The notes beneath the pieces were generated by a model, which was not told the DNA's origin, searched no databases, and was given only the letters and a program-made list of their open reading frames with translations. A DNA stretch of 64,000 nucleotides from Flavobacteriales bacterium (GTDB lineage Bacteria; Bacteroidota; Bacteroidia; Flavobacteriales_E; Vicingaceae), in assembly GCA_905339165.1 (NCBI GenBank), contig CAJPFH010000064.1:1-64000 (forward strand), read 5' to 3'. Shown here in pieces: positions 49,884-58,911 of the stretch. The position numbers and the translations under genes were made by a program. Positions within the stretch are counted from its first letter, which is position 1. Each line of letters begins with the position of its first letter.

Positions 49884-51717
49884 CCGATTTGGCTAAATTC
49901 CTTGGCTGATCTACATTGCAACCTCTCATTACGGCAATATGATACGATAATAACTGTAAGGGGATTACCGATATTAAAGGAGAAAGCAGTTCATCGGTTT
50001 CGGGAACTTCTATGGCATAATCGGCTAAGTCTTTTGCCAACACATCGCCTTCGGTAACCACGGCAATAATTTTTCCTCTTCTGGCTTTTACTTCCTGTAT
50101 GTTACTTACTACTTTTTCGTACGAGGCTCCTTTTACAGCAATTACCACAACAGGCATTTCCTCGTCTATAAGAGCAATAGGGCCATGTTTCATTTCTGCT
50201 GCCGGATAGCCTTCGGCATGTATGTAGGAAATTTCTTTTAGCTTTAAAGCCCCTTCTAGTGCTACCGGAAAGGTGTAGTTTCTGCCTAAATACAAAAAGT
50301 TTTTAGCCTCTTTAAAAATAGAACTGATGTGCTTTATATTTTCATCGGAATGGTTTAAGAGTTTTTGTATTTTTTCGGGAATGCTGTTTAATTCGCTAAG
50401 CAACTGCCTAAATCTTGATTGAGGAATAGTGCCACGTTTAAACCCTAATCGCAGAGCCATTAAGGTAAGAACAGTTACTTGTGCTGTAAAAGCTTTGGTA
50501 GAAGCTACTCCTATTTCCGGTCCGGCATGGGTATATGAACCTCCGTGGGTGGCACGAGAAATGGAAGACCCTACTACATTACACACTCCTATAATGGTAG
50601 CTCCTTTTGATTTCGCCAACTCTATGGCTGCTAATGTATCAGCTGTTTCGCCCGACTGGGAGATGGCAATAACTACATCATTTTCGTTGATAATGGGATT
50701 GCGGTATCTGAATTCCGAGGCGTATTCAACTTCCACAGGTATGCGAGCCAAGTCTTCAAACAAGTATTCGCCAACCAATCCGGCATGCCATGAAGTTCCG
50801 CAAGCTACAAAAATAATACGTTGAGCATTCATCATTTTTTGCTCATAATCTAAAATACCTCCCAAGCTAACTATTCCATCGTTTATATTCAATCTTCCTC
50901 TAAAACTATCTCTTATGGAACGAGGTTGCTCGTAAATTTCTTTTAACATAAAATGCTCAAAGCCTCCTTTTTCAATGGCTTCGAGATTTAACTCTAGCTG
51001 TTGAATATAAGGTGTTTTTTCTTGCTTTTTAATGTTCATTAGGTGCATTTCCTTTCCGGGAGTAAGCACGGCAATTTCTTCATCTTCTAGGTATACCACG
51101 TTTTTTGTGTACTCTACGATAGGGGTGGCATCGGAAGCAATAAAAAATTCGTTGTTGTTTGCGCCAAGCCCTACCACCAAAGGGCTGCTTTTTTTTGCAA
51201 TAATGAGTGTTTCAGGATCGTTTTTGCTCATTACTACTATGGCATATGCTCCAATCACTCCGTTTAATGCCATTCGTACAGCCTCTACCAGTGTTACTTT
51301 TTCTTTTTGCTGGATATCTTCTATGAGGTGTACTAATACTTCGGTATCGGTTTCGCTTAAAAAATGGTGTCCGCGTTTTATTAATTCTTTTTTTAAAGGA
51401 GCATAATTTTCTATGATTCCATTGTGAATCATGGCAATGTTAGTGCTGCCCGAAAAATGTGGATGTGCATTTTCATCGTTTGGCTCGCCATGGGTAGCCC
51501 AGCGGGTATGGCCAATACCTATGCAACTTTCTATGTTTTTACCCTCTACGTGTTGTTCTAAAACAGAAACTTTGCCTTTTTTTTTGTAGATAAATATTTC
51601 TTCATTTAATAGAGCTACTCCGGCACTGTCGTATCCGCGATACTCAAGACGGTGTAACCCTTTTATTATTATTGGGTAGGCTTGTTTTTTACCAACGTAT
51701 GCAACAATTCCACACAT
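49870..51717 (-). CDS. glmS: Glucosamine-6-phosphate synthase (isomerizing)
   Basis: Makes glucosamine-6-phosphate from fructose-6-phosphate and glutamine, the entry to peptidoglycan and LPS amino sugars. 615 aa, full length: N-terminal glutaminase with Cys2 (MCGIVAYVG), HTRWATHG and SETDTEVLVHL, two SIS domains (ACGTSWHAGL; SQSGETADTLAA) and the C-terminal LAKSVTVE end. Minus strand with DUF4270 and GT5 genes; the GT5-DUF4270-glmS order beside panC is common in Bacteroidota. Confidence 0.98.
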   Translation of the reverse strand: MCGIVAYVGKKQAYPIIIKGLHRLEYRGYDSAGVALLNEEIFIYKKKGKVSVLEQHVEGKNIESCIGIGHTRWATHGEPNDENAHPHFSGSTNIAMIHNGIIENYAPLKKELIKRGHHFLSETDTEVLVHLIEDIQQKEKVTLVEAVRMALNGVIGAYAIVVMSKNDPETLIIAKKSSPLVVGLGANNNEFFIASDATPIVEYTKNVVYLEDEEIAVLTPGKEMHLMNIKKQEKTPYIQQLELNLEAIEKGGFEHFMLKEIYEQPRSIRDSFRGRLNINDGIVSLGGILDYEQKMMNAQRIIFVACGTSWHAGLVGEYLFEDLARIPVEVEYASEFRYRNPIINENDVVIAISQSGETADTLAAIELAKSKGATIIGVCNVVGSSISRATHGGSYTHAGPEIGVASTKAFTAQVTVLTLMALRLGFKRGTIPQSRFRQLLSELNSIPEKIQKLLNHSDENIKHISSIFKEAKNFLYLGRNYTFPVALEGALKLKEISYIHAEGYPAAEMKHGPIALIDEEMPVVVIAVKGASYEKVVSNIQEVKARRGKIIAVVTEGDVLAKDLADYAIEVPETDELLSPLISVIPLQLLSYHIAVMRGCNVDQPRNLAKSVTVE

Positions 51718-51720
51718 AGT

Positions 51721-53106
51721 TTAAATTATTTTAGTATAAATAAGGTTTAGTTTTATGGGCGATGCCAACGATTTTTCGTTTTGCAGTATAAGGCGAGATG
51801 CATTTACCGCCCGACCTGAAACATATAAATAAAAACCGTAATTCTCTTTTTCTCCGTTAACAACCTGATGTACATGGCGGGTAATATTAAAAACATAAGC
51901 CCCGCGAGTAGCATCGTATTTTCCTCCGTAGTGCGATTCGCTTTCAAAATAATCTTTTATAAAAAGGTCTTGCCCGGCAGAATCAACAGCTACTAACACC
52001 AATTTATCGGGTAAACCAAAAGGAGCAGTTGTTCCTTGCTGAACAGGTAATATTAATTCGGCTTTATTGATTGCAATTTTCCCTTCGGTTTGGTAAGCCG
52101 AAAGATAGGGAGTTTCTATTTTAACCGATACTCCCGCCATCGATTGGAGGTAAAGCAATGTAGTATCCGCAGGATTTCCGCTAAGTGCATTTTCTACAGG
52201 CGTGGCTGCATATTGATGCTGAAAAGTAGTAAATCTGGCACATTGATTTGTAATGTTAAACTGGTATTTTGTAGAAACTCCGGTATTGGTATTGGTGTAA
52301 TAAATTGTTAAACGCGAAACAGAAGAAATTAAATCAATATAAGAAACCGATCCGCTACCGGGAGCCAAAGCCCACTGATAACCCGGAAACATTTTATAGG
52401 TATTGCTACCGGAAGGAACTGAAAAATTATTTGTGGGAACAACGTAGATTCCTTTTACAACACTTAAAAAATCATCGTTAGAAGAAAACCCACCTTGCTG
52501 AAGTATTTTATCTCCGAAACTGCGGTTTAATTTTATCTGAATATGTGGAGCCGCCTTTGAGCCATCTAAAACTACACTATCGGTAAAGTTTAATCGAAAT
52601 GATTTGGAGCCTATCGGATTATTATAGTAATTTATTTGGGTAGTGTTGTAGTATGAATTGTCGAAATCTAAATGGTCGGAAATTTCAAAAACACTCACCG
52701 AAATAGGACTCAGCACATTACCGTATCCGGCATCTGTTTCTAACGATAAAAGAACGGAATCGCATTTTAATTCCTGAGGGTTTCCGAAACTTACCGAAGT
52801 AGAAGATAAATGCACCTGAGTAGCAAATCCGGCTGTGGTAATACCAAAAACTTCGTCATTCATAATTCCCAACAAATTCCACGTGGTTTTAGAGGTTGCC
52901 AAACTATCGATTAGGCGTTGTGATGTTATTACGGTTGAAGTATCCGAAAAAATGCCCAATAAATCATTTTTATCAAAGCCCGGGGTAAGTACCCCCTTTT
53001 TTTTGCAAGAAAATAAAAAGGTGAAACATAGTGCAAAAATTACAACGGAAAGTAAATATACTTTCCGCTGTAATTGATATAAAAAAGAAAACAAAACTTT
53101 ACTCAT
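51721..53106 (-). CDS. DUF4270 lipoprotein
   Basis: 461 aa Bacteroidota-specific envelope lipoprotein. The signal has a long n-region (MSKVLFSFLYQLQRKVYLLS) and lipobox LFSC (Cys34), followed by family-type segments (FDKNDLLGIFSDTSTVITSQ; NDEVFGITTAGFATQVHLSS) and an all-beta C-terminus. Starts 1 bp inside the GT5 stop (TAATG) and ends 3 bp before the glmS start, so all three form an operon. Function unknown. Confidence 0.9.
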   Translation of the reverse strand: MSKVLFSFLYQLQRKVYLLSVVIFALCFTFLFSCKKKGVLTPGFDKNDLLGIFSDTSTVITSQRLIDSLATSKTTWNLLGIMNDEVFGITTAGFATQVHLSSTSVSFGNPQELKCDSVLLSLETDAGYGNVLSPISVSVFEISDHLDFDNSYYNTTQINYYNNPIGSKSFRLNFTDSVVLDGSKAAPHIQIKLNRSFGDKILQQGGFSSNDDFLSVVKGIYVVPTNNFSVPSGSNTYKMFPGYQWALAPGSGSVSYIDLISSVSRLTIYYTNTNTGVSTKYQFNITNQCARFTTFQHQYAATPVENALSGNPADTTLLYLQSMAGVSVKIETPYLSAYQTEGKIAINKAELILPVQQGTTAPFGLPDKLVLVAVDSAGQDLFIKDYFESESHYGGKYDATRGAYVFNITRHVHQVVNGEKENYGFYLYVSGRAVNASRLILQNEKSLASPIKLNLIYTKII

Positions 53107-53933
53107 TATTCAGCTAACACCTCTTCTTCCAAAAGCACCTCATCGTAAAACTCGGAGTAACGCTGAACAAAACTATCTTCCGGTTGATATTTAAGCACAG
53201 GAACTTGTAATTGTTTCATATATTTTTCTAACTCTTCGTCTATATCGGCACTGCCTTTAATAACACCATCGGCCCATTGCATAGCAGCTTTGTTTAAACT
53301 AACAAATGTTGGTTTTTCGTAGGCTTTGAGTTCGTCTTTCGTATTGGCATCCATCATTGCTTTTTTAGCAAATTTGGTGTTTAACGCTTCTTTAAAGCTG
53401 TTGTTGTATACCGAATACACCACTTTGGTATTTGAAAAAATAGGGTCGTCTTTATAGGATGTTTTTACATACATAGGTATTAAACTGCTCATCCAACCCA
53501 GGCAATGTATTACATCGGGTGTCCATCCTAATTTTTTAACTGTTTCTAGTACACCTCGGCAAAAGAATATGGCTCGCTCATCGTTATCTTGTAAAAACTG
53601 TCCTTTTTCATCGGTGTATAAACACTTCTTTTGGAAATAATCTTCGTTATCGATAAAGTATACTTGCATGCGTGCAGACTGGATAGAGGCCACCTTAATA
53701 ATTAAAGGATGGTCAGAATCATTAATAATCATGTTCATGCCGGAGAGGCGAATTACTTCGTGCAATTGGTGGCGCCTTTCGTTAATACACCCGAAGCGGG
53801 GCATAAAAGTTCTAATTTCTTTTCCGAGTTCTTGTACGCCTTGCGGTAATTTTCGGGCGGCTAAAGAAAGTTCCGTTTCGGGTAAAAAAGGAGCAATTTC
53901 CTGAGAGATGAATAAAACACGTTTTTTCTTCAT
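53106..53933 (-). CDS. Short glycogen/starch synthase-like (GT5) protein
   Basis: 275 aa, matching only the N-terminal GT-B domain of glycogen synthase: RVLFISQEIAPFLPETELSL, GKEIRTFMPRFGCINERR, and DVIHCLGWMSSLIPMYVKT. The C-terminal nucleotide-sugar domain is absent, as in the widespread Bacteroidota form next to panC, so this is the normal family length rather than a truncation. Whether it still transfers glucose is uncertain. Divergent from panC. CAAAATTA at 53961-53968 (TAATTTTG on the minus strand) fits a -7 box. Confidence 0.85.
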   Translation of the reverse strand: MKKKRVLFISQEIAPFLPETELSLAARKLPQGVQELGKEIRTFMPRFGCINERRHQLHEVIRLSGMNMIINDSDHPLIIKVASIQSARMQVYFIDNEDYFQKKCLYTDEKGQFLQDNDERAIFFCRGVLETVKKLGWTPDVIHCLGWMSSLIPMYVKTSYKDDPIFSNTKVVYSVYNNSFKEALNTKFAKKAMMDANTKDELKAYEKPTFVSLNKAAMQWADGVIKGSADIDEELEKYMKQLQVPVLKYQPEDSFVQRYSEFYDEVLLEEEVLAE

Positions 53934-53960
53934 AGTTGGGAGGCATTTTTAGAGTGTAGG

Positions 53961-53968
53961 CAAAATTA
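53961..53968 (-). promoter_or_regulatory. -7 box for the GT5-DUF4270-glmS operon
   Basis: TAATTTTG on the minus strand matches TAnnTTTG, 28 nt upstream of the ATG at 53933. Confidence 0.45.
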
Positions 53969-54079
53969 CGATAATTTTTCCCTATTTTCAAAGTTTTAAA
54001 CGCCCTTTTGTTGAAATTGTGAGAAGAACAGAGTTCTATCATTTCATTTTTTATGAATTTAGGCCCCATATATTTTTCA

Positions 54080-54925
54080 ATGGAAATTATACATACAATA
54101 AGCACCCTCCAACCTTACATTAATGAATGTAAGGCTCGTCAACTTCAGGTAGGTTTTGTTCCCACCATGGGCGCATTACATGAAGGGCATCTTTCACTCA
54201 TCAAACAATCGTTAAAAGAAAACGACATTACCGTGTGTAGTATTTTTGTTAATCCAACGCAGTTTAATAATACTAGCGATTTAGCCAACTACCCCCGCAC
54301 CATTGCATCTGATATTCAATTATTGGAAAAAGAGGGTTGTACAGTGGTATTTATTCCCAGCGAAAATGAAATTTATCCATCTTCTTCTTTTAAAACTTTA
54401 AGTATAGATTTACAAGACCTGGATAAAAATATGGAGGGGAAATACCGACCCGGACACTTTATGGGTATGGTTACCGTTGTAAAACGCCTATTTGAAATTG
54501 TGCAACCCCATAAGGCCTATTTTGGAAAAAAAGATTATCAGCAACTTAAAATTATTCAGTTTATGGTTTCGTATTTTAAGCTCCCCATACAAATTGTTGC
54601 ATGCGAAACTCTTAGAGAACCCAACGGATTAGCCATGAGTTCTCGGAATACACGCCTTAGTACCGAACAAAGAAAAAATGCTGAAGTAATTTACAGAGCC
54701 TTGTTAAACGCAAAGCAACACTTTTTTACTTTGTCAATAACACAATTAAAAAATCAAATTGCCGAAGAAATCAATTCCTGCAAAGATTTTAAAGTAGAAT
54801 ACGTGGAAATAGCGAATGCCAACAGTTTAAAACCAATTATTGATAATGAAAAAACCAATGCTATGGCTTTTGTAGCCTGTTTTGCAGGCGAAGTTCGGCT
54901 CATTGACAATATACATCTCTCTTAA
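54080..54925 (+). CDS. panC: Pantoate-beta-alanine ligase (pantothenate synthetase)
   Basis: Last step of pantothenate synthesis. 281 aa from the ATG at 54080 (an upstream ATG at 54053 would add nine residues). Motifs: [18 protein letters not shown] with the HIGH-like site, [35 protein letters not shown] and [11 protein letters not shown]. Followed by panD, 20 nt away, on the same strand. Confidence 0.97.
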   Translation: MEIIHTISTLQPYINECKARQLQVGFVPTMGALHEGHLSLIKQSLKENDITVCSIFVNPTQFNNTSDLANYPRTIASDIQLLEKEGCTVVFIPSENEIYPSSSFKTLSIDLQDLDKNMEGKYRPGHFMGMVTVVKRLFEIVQPHKAYFGKKDYQQLKIIQFMVSYFKLPIQIVACETLREPNGLAMSSRNTRLSTEQRKNAEVIYRALLNAKQHFFTLSITQLKNQIAEEINSCKDFKVEYVEIANANSLKPIIDNEKTNAMAFVACFAGEVRLIDNIHLS

Positions 54926-54930
54926 TTTAT

Positions 54931-54938
54931 TACTTTTG
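54931..54938 (+). promoter_or_regulatory. Possible -7 box for panD
   Basis: TACTTTTG matches TAnnTTTG and lies 7 nt before the panD ATG at 54946, predicting an almost leaderless message in addition to read-through from panC. Confidence 0.35.
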
Positions 54939-54945
54939 CAACACC

Positions 54946-55296
54946 ATGAATATTGATGTACTAAAATCGAAAATACACCGCGTAAAAGTTACCGAAGCCG
55001 ATTTAAATTATATTGGCAGTATTACCATTGATGAAAACCTGATGGAAGCCGCTAACCTTATTGAAGGAGAGCAGGTACATGTGCTAAATTACAGCAACGG
55101 AGAAAGAATTATAACCTACGTAATTACTGGCGAAAGGGGTTCCGGAGTAATTTGCCTAAATGGACCTGCAGCCCTTAAATTTTCTCCCGGAGACTATGCT
55201 ATTGTGTTATCGTACGCCAGCATGCCCTTTGAAGAAGCTAAAAAATTTAAACCGGCCATTGTATTCCCCGATGCCGAAACCAACTCGCTGAAATAA
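54946..55296 (+). CDS. panD: Aspartate 1-decarboxylase
   Basis: Supplies beta-alanine to panC. 116 aa proenzyme self-cleaved at Gly24-Ser25 (YIGSITID) to form the pyruvoyl group; [26 protein letters not shown] is the conserved core, written here in part ([17 protein letters not shown]). Precedes the UPF0104 gene in the same frame, with TTG at 55309 as its start. Confidence 0.97.
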   Translation: MNIDVLKSKIHRVKVTEADLNYIGSITIDENLMEAANLIEGEQVHVLNYSNGERIITYVITGERGSGVICLNGPAALKFSPGDYAIVLSYASMPFEEAKKFKPAIVFPDAETNSLK

Positions 55297-55308
55297 ATTT
55301 TTAAAATT

Positions 55309-56292
55309 TTGAAACGATCTATTGTTTCGATTCTTAAAGTGGTGCTGCCTATTGCATTAGGCATTTTTCTTATATGGATTGTAGCCAGAAAGTTTACTCC
55401 CAAGGATATTGACGAAATAAAAGGTTCTTTTGAAAAAGCAAATTACGGATGGATATTTTTATGCATCTTCTTGGGAATACTTAGCCATGCAAGCCGTGCA
55501 TGGCGATGGAAATACACCTTGGAACCTCTCGGTATAAAACCAACCTTTTACAACAGCTTTTTTTCGGTAATGATTGGATATTTTGCCAATATGGCCATAC
55601 CACGTTTGGGCGAAGTATCACGCTGTGCCATTATGGCTAAATACGAAAAAGCTCCTTTCGATAAACTTTTCGGCACCGTAATAGCTGAACGGGTGGCCGA
55701 TATGCTCATTCTGCTCACTCTTATTATCACTGTTCTTTTTATGCAGTTCGATACACTGAAAGAGTTGTTTTTTAATACCTCCATCGGTCAAAAACTTAGC
55801 GGCCCGCTCTTCTATATTTTAATAGCTGTTTTCTTGTTGCTAGGTTTATTTCTATTCAAATTAATTAAAAACTCTTCGCTTCCATTTTTCGAAAAAATAC
55901 GGCAACTGTTGGGAGGAGTATTTGAGGGCATTCGGTCTATTATAAACATGAAACAAAGAGCAGCCTTTTTATTTCACACACTATTTATTTGGAGTATGTA
56001 TTTACTGATGCTTTGGGTGGCCTTTTTTAGTTTAGAAGAAACTTCTCAAATTCCATTTTCGGGTGTAATGAGTTGTTTTGTAATGGGCGGAATAACCATT
56101 GCTGCCACCAATGGCGGTCTTGGAGCATATCCGTTGGGTATACAATCGGTATTGCTTTTATATGGTGTAACCGCAAACGCAGGCTATGCTTTTGGATGGA
56201 TTGTATGGACGGCTCAGGCAATTATGCTGGTAGGGTTAGGTATTTTATCATTTATTTTAGTTCCTCTGTTTAATAAAAATCCGACAACATGA
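55309..56292 (+). CDS. UPF0104/LPG synthase TM-like flippase family membrane protein
   Basis: 327 aa with about eight membrane spans (VVLPIALGIFLIWIVARKF; MLILLTLIITVLFM; FYILIAVFLLLGLFLF). The AglD/MprF-like membrane domain is recognisable by ASRAWRWKYTLEPLG and PRLGEVSRCAIMAKYE. Probably transports or modifies a lipid; no role is proven here. Starts at TTG (55309): panD stop lies in the same frame and no ATG is available. Overlaps rfaE2 by 4 bp (ATGA). Confidence 0.85.
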   Translation: MKRSIVSILKVVLPIALGIFLIWIVARKFTPKDIDEIKGSFEKANYGWIFLCIFLGILSHASRAWRWKYTLEPLGIKPTFYNSFFSVMIGYFANMAIPRLGEVSRCAIMAKYEKAPFDKLFGTVIAERVADMLILLTLIITVLFMQFDTLKELFFNTSIGQKLSGPLFYILIAVFLLLGLFLFKLIKNSSLPFFEKIRQLLGGVFEGIRSIINMKQRAAFLFHTLFIWSMYLLMLWVAFFSLEETSQIPFSGVMSCFVMGGITIAATNGGLGAYPLGIQSVLLLYGVTANAGYAFGWIVWTAQAIMLVGLGILSFILVPLFNKNPTT

Positions 56293-56804
56293 ATTCATTT
56301 GAGGTAATTAAATATAAAATACACAACGCTGAAAACATTCAGCCCATACTGGCCGCTTGGCGATTGAAAAGTGAAAAAATTGTATTCACAAACGGATGCT
56401 TTGATATTTTACATCCGGGGCATGTGGAATATCTTGCCAAAGCAAGAAGTATGGGAAACCGGATGATAGTAGGTATAAACTCTGATACTTCGGTAAAAAA
56501 ACTTGAAAAAGGAAACAACCGTCCCATTCAATCGGAAGAGGCAAGAGCCCTTGTATTAGCTTCCTTGCAAATGGTAGATGCAGTAATCATTTTTAATGAG
56601 GAAACTCCCCTGGAGCTTATTCGCATTATACTCCCCGATGTACTTGTGAAAGGAGGAGACTATGACGCCCACGAAACCAATCCTACCTCTAAGAAATACA
56701 TTGTGGGCAGCGATGTAGTAAAAACTAAAGGGGGGGCCATTATAACCATTCCTTTTGTAGAAGGCTACTCTACCAGCAATATAGAAAAAAAAATAAAAGG
56801 GTAA
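56289..56804 (+). CDS. rfaE2: D-glycero-beta-D-manno-heptose 1-phosphate adenylyltransferase
   Basis: 171 aa cytidylyltransferase-fold enzyme making ADP-heptose for the LPS core. TNGCFDILHPGHVEYLAKAR nucleotide motif and VKGGDYDAHETNPTSKKYIV; the size fits the stand-alone adenylyltransferase domain (HldE C-terminal half). The kinase partner is not in the window; hldD at 13940 completes the next step. Overlaps the upstream gene by 4 bp, so it is in the panC operon region. Confidence 0.95.
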   Translation: MNSFEVIKYKIHNAENIQPILAAWRLKSEKIVFTNGCFDILHPGHVEYLAKARSMGNRMIVGINSDTSVKKLEKGNNRPIQSEEARALVLASLQMVDAVIIFNEETPLELIRIILPDVLVKGGDYDAHETNPTSKKYIVGSDVVKTKGGAIITIPFVEGYSTSNIEKKIKG

Positions 56805-56827
56805 ATTAGCCGAATTAACTAAAGGCC

Positions 56828-58195
56828 TTGTCTAAATCTAAAATTAAAACCAGTTTCTTTTGTCAAAGTTGTGGGCACAATGCCCCGAAATGGCTAGGCA
56901 AATGCCCTTCTTGCGGACAATGGAATACTTTTGTGGAAGAAATACTAAAAAAAGAAAACGAAAATTCAAACCTCCCTTTTACCTCTAAAACTTCAAGAAT
57001 TCAGGTTATTTCTGAAATCGAAATAGGAGCCGAACACCGCATTTTACTTCCCGATTTGGAACTAAATCGAGTACTGGGTGGTGGTTTGGTTCCGGGTTCA
57101 ATCATACTATTTGGGGGTGAACCCGGTATAGGAAAATCTACCTTATTGTTACAAATTGCCCTTGGCTTAAAAAATAAAAAAGTGCTCTACATTTCGGGCG
57201 AAGAAAGCGAACAACAAATAAAGATGCGTGCCGAACGTATAGAAACCGGAAATAAAAACTGTTACGTTCTTACCGAAACTTCACTGCAACATATTTTTAA
57301 ACACTTAGAGCAGCTACAACCCGAACTGCTTATTATTGATTCCATTCAAACCCTGCATACCGCATTAATAGACAGTTCGCCCGGAAGTGTTTCGCAAATA
57401 AGAGAATGTACAGGCGAACTGCTACGATACGCAAAAGAAAGCAATACACCTGTTTTTTTAATAGGCCATATTACCAAAGATGGGAACATTGCCGGCCCTA
57501 AAATTTTAGAACACATGGTAGATGTTGTGTTGCAATTTGAAGGCGACCGAAACCATATTTACCGCCTACTACGTAGCATAAAAAATCGCTTTGGTTCTAC
57601 TAATGAGCTGGGCATATACGAAATGATAAGTTCAGGCTTACGCGAAGTAAGCAATCCTTCTGAAATCTTAATTAGTCATCGCGATGAACAGTTAAGTGGT
57701 GTAGCCATTGCTGCAACCATGGAAGGCCTGCGACCAATGCTTATAGAAGTACAAGCATTGGTAAGTACAGCCGCATACGGCACTCCTCAACGCTCTTCTA
57801 CCGGTTTTGATTTAAGAAGATTGGGTATGTTATTGGCAGTACTTGAAAAACGCTGCGGTTTCAAACTAGCGGCCAAAGATGTATTTCTGAATATTGCCGG
57901 AGGTATTCGGGTAGATGACCCCGCAATAGATTTGGCCGTAATTTGTGCGGTGCTCTCTTCCAGCGAAGATATTTCCATTAACCCTAATATTGCATTTGCT
58001 GCCGAAATAGGATTATCGGGCGAAATACGCCCTGTTACAAGAATTGATCAACGTATAAGCGAAGCAGAAAAACTGGGATTCGAAAAAATATTTATTTCTA
58101 AATACAACAAGAAAGGCTTGGATACAAAAAACTTTAAGATAGAAATCGTTTTTGTAAGTCGGGTTGATGAAGTATTTCGCTTGTTATTTGGTTAA
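56828..58195 (+). CDS. radA: DNA repair protein RadA
   Basis: 455 aa recombination factor. N-terminal zinc finger (FFCQSCGHNAPKWLGKCPSC), Walker A GGEPGIGKSTLL, the RadA-specific KNRFGSTNE motif and a C-terminal Lon-like domain. Starts at TTG (56828): the frame has a stop three codons earlier with no ATG or GTG. Its stop directly precedes the deacetylase ATG at 58196. Confidence 0.97.
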   Translation: MSKSKIKTSFFCQSCGHNAPKWLGKCPSCGQWNTFVEEILKKENENSNLPFTSKTSRIQVISEIEIGAEHRILLPDLELNRVLGGGLVPGSIILFGGEPGIGKSTLLLQIALGLKNKKVLYISGEESEQQIKMRAERIETGNKNCYVLTETSLQHIFKHLEQLQPELLIIDSIQTLHTALIDSSPGSVSQIRECTGELLRYAKESNTPVFLIGHITKDGNIAGPKILEHMVDVVLQFEGDRNHIYRLLRSIKNRFGSTNELGIYEMISSGLREVSNPSEILISHRDEQLSGVAIAATMEGLRPMLIEVQALVSTAAYGTPQRSSTGFDLRRLGMLLAVLEKRCGFKLAAKDVFLNIAGGIRVDDPAIDLAVICAVLSSSEDISINPNIAFAAEIGLSGEIRPVTRIDQRISEAEKLGFEKIFISKYNKKGLDTKNFKIEIVFVSRVDEVFRLLFG

Positions 58196-58828
58196 ATGTA
58201 CTTTGTAAACACTCCATACCTGCTTAAAAAATTCTACCCAGGGTTAATTTGGGAAATTCCCAATAATCACCATCATGTTTTTCTCACTTTTGACGATGGT
58301 CCCACTCCGGATATTACAGAAGAAGTACTTGCCGTTCTTAGTAAAAACAACGCAAAAGCTACCTTTTTCTGCACAGGTAAAAATGTAGAGAAAAACCCTG
58401 CTATTTACCAATGCATATTACAAGAAGGGCATACTGTGGGAAACCACAGTTTTATGCATCAAAATGGCTGGAAAACAAACGATATTGATTATATTGAAGA
58501 TGTAAAAAGAGGCAGCTCCCTGATTCATTCAAACTTATTTCGCCCACCCTACGGTAAAATTACCTTTTCGCAAATAGAAAAATTAAAAATTGATTTTAAA
58601 ATTGTGATGTGGAGTGTTCTAAGTGCCGACTTTGATAATACCATTTCTCCTCAACAATGTTTAAAAAACAGTATCGAACAGATTAAGTCAGGTTCTATAA
58701 TCGTTTTTCATGATAGCGAAAAGGCAAAAAAAAATATGCTTTATACATTACCTCGTTTTTTAGAACATTGCCACGCAAAAAATTTAATTCCTACTTCTTT
58801 ACATACTTCATCTGCTGTTTCTATCTAA
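58196..58828 (+). CDS. Polysaccharide deacetylase (NodB-like)
   Basis: 210 aa CE4-family metal-dependent deacetylase. TFDDG with Asp33 and Asp34, His84/His88 (GNHSFMHQ), RPPYGKITFSQI and FHDSEKAKKN. No clear signal peptide, so a cytosolic or unconventional location is possible. It lies immediately after radA, so it is likely cotranscribed. May act on peptidoglycan or LPS glycan. Confidence 0.93.
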   Translation: MYFVNTPYLLKKFYPGLIWEIPNNHHHVFLTFDDGPTPDITEEVLAVLSKNNAKATFFCTGKNVEKNPAIYQCILQEGHTVGNHSFMHQNGWKTNDIDYIEDVKRGSSLIHSNLFRPPYGKITFSQIEKLKIDFKIVMWSVLSADFDNTISPQQCLKNSIEQIKSGSIIVFHDSEKAKKNMLYTLPRFLEHCHAKNLIPTSLHTSSAVSI

Positions 58829-58911
58829 GCATTGGACACTGTTCCTTTTGACTTTAACTAAATTTCGAAATATTTTCACTACCTAATTCTTATTAAAAGA
58901 ATCAAATTGTT

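Noticed and set aside
53106-53933. GT5 protein considered a truncated pseudogene.
   Set aside because: The reading frame is clean, the length matches the usual short Bacteroidota form, and the overlaps with DUF4270 fit an operon.
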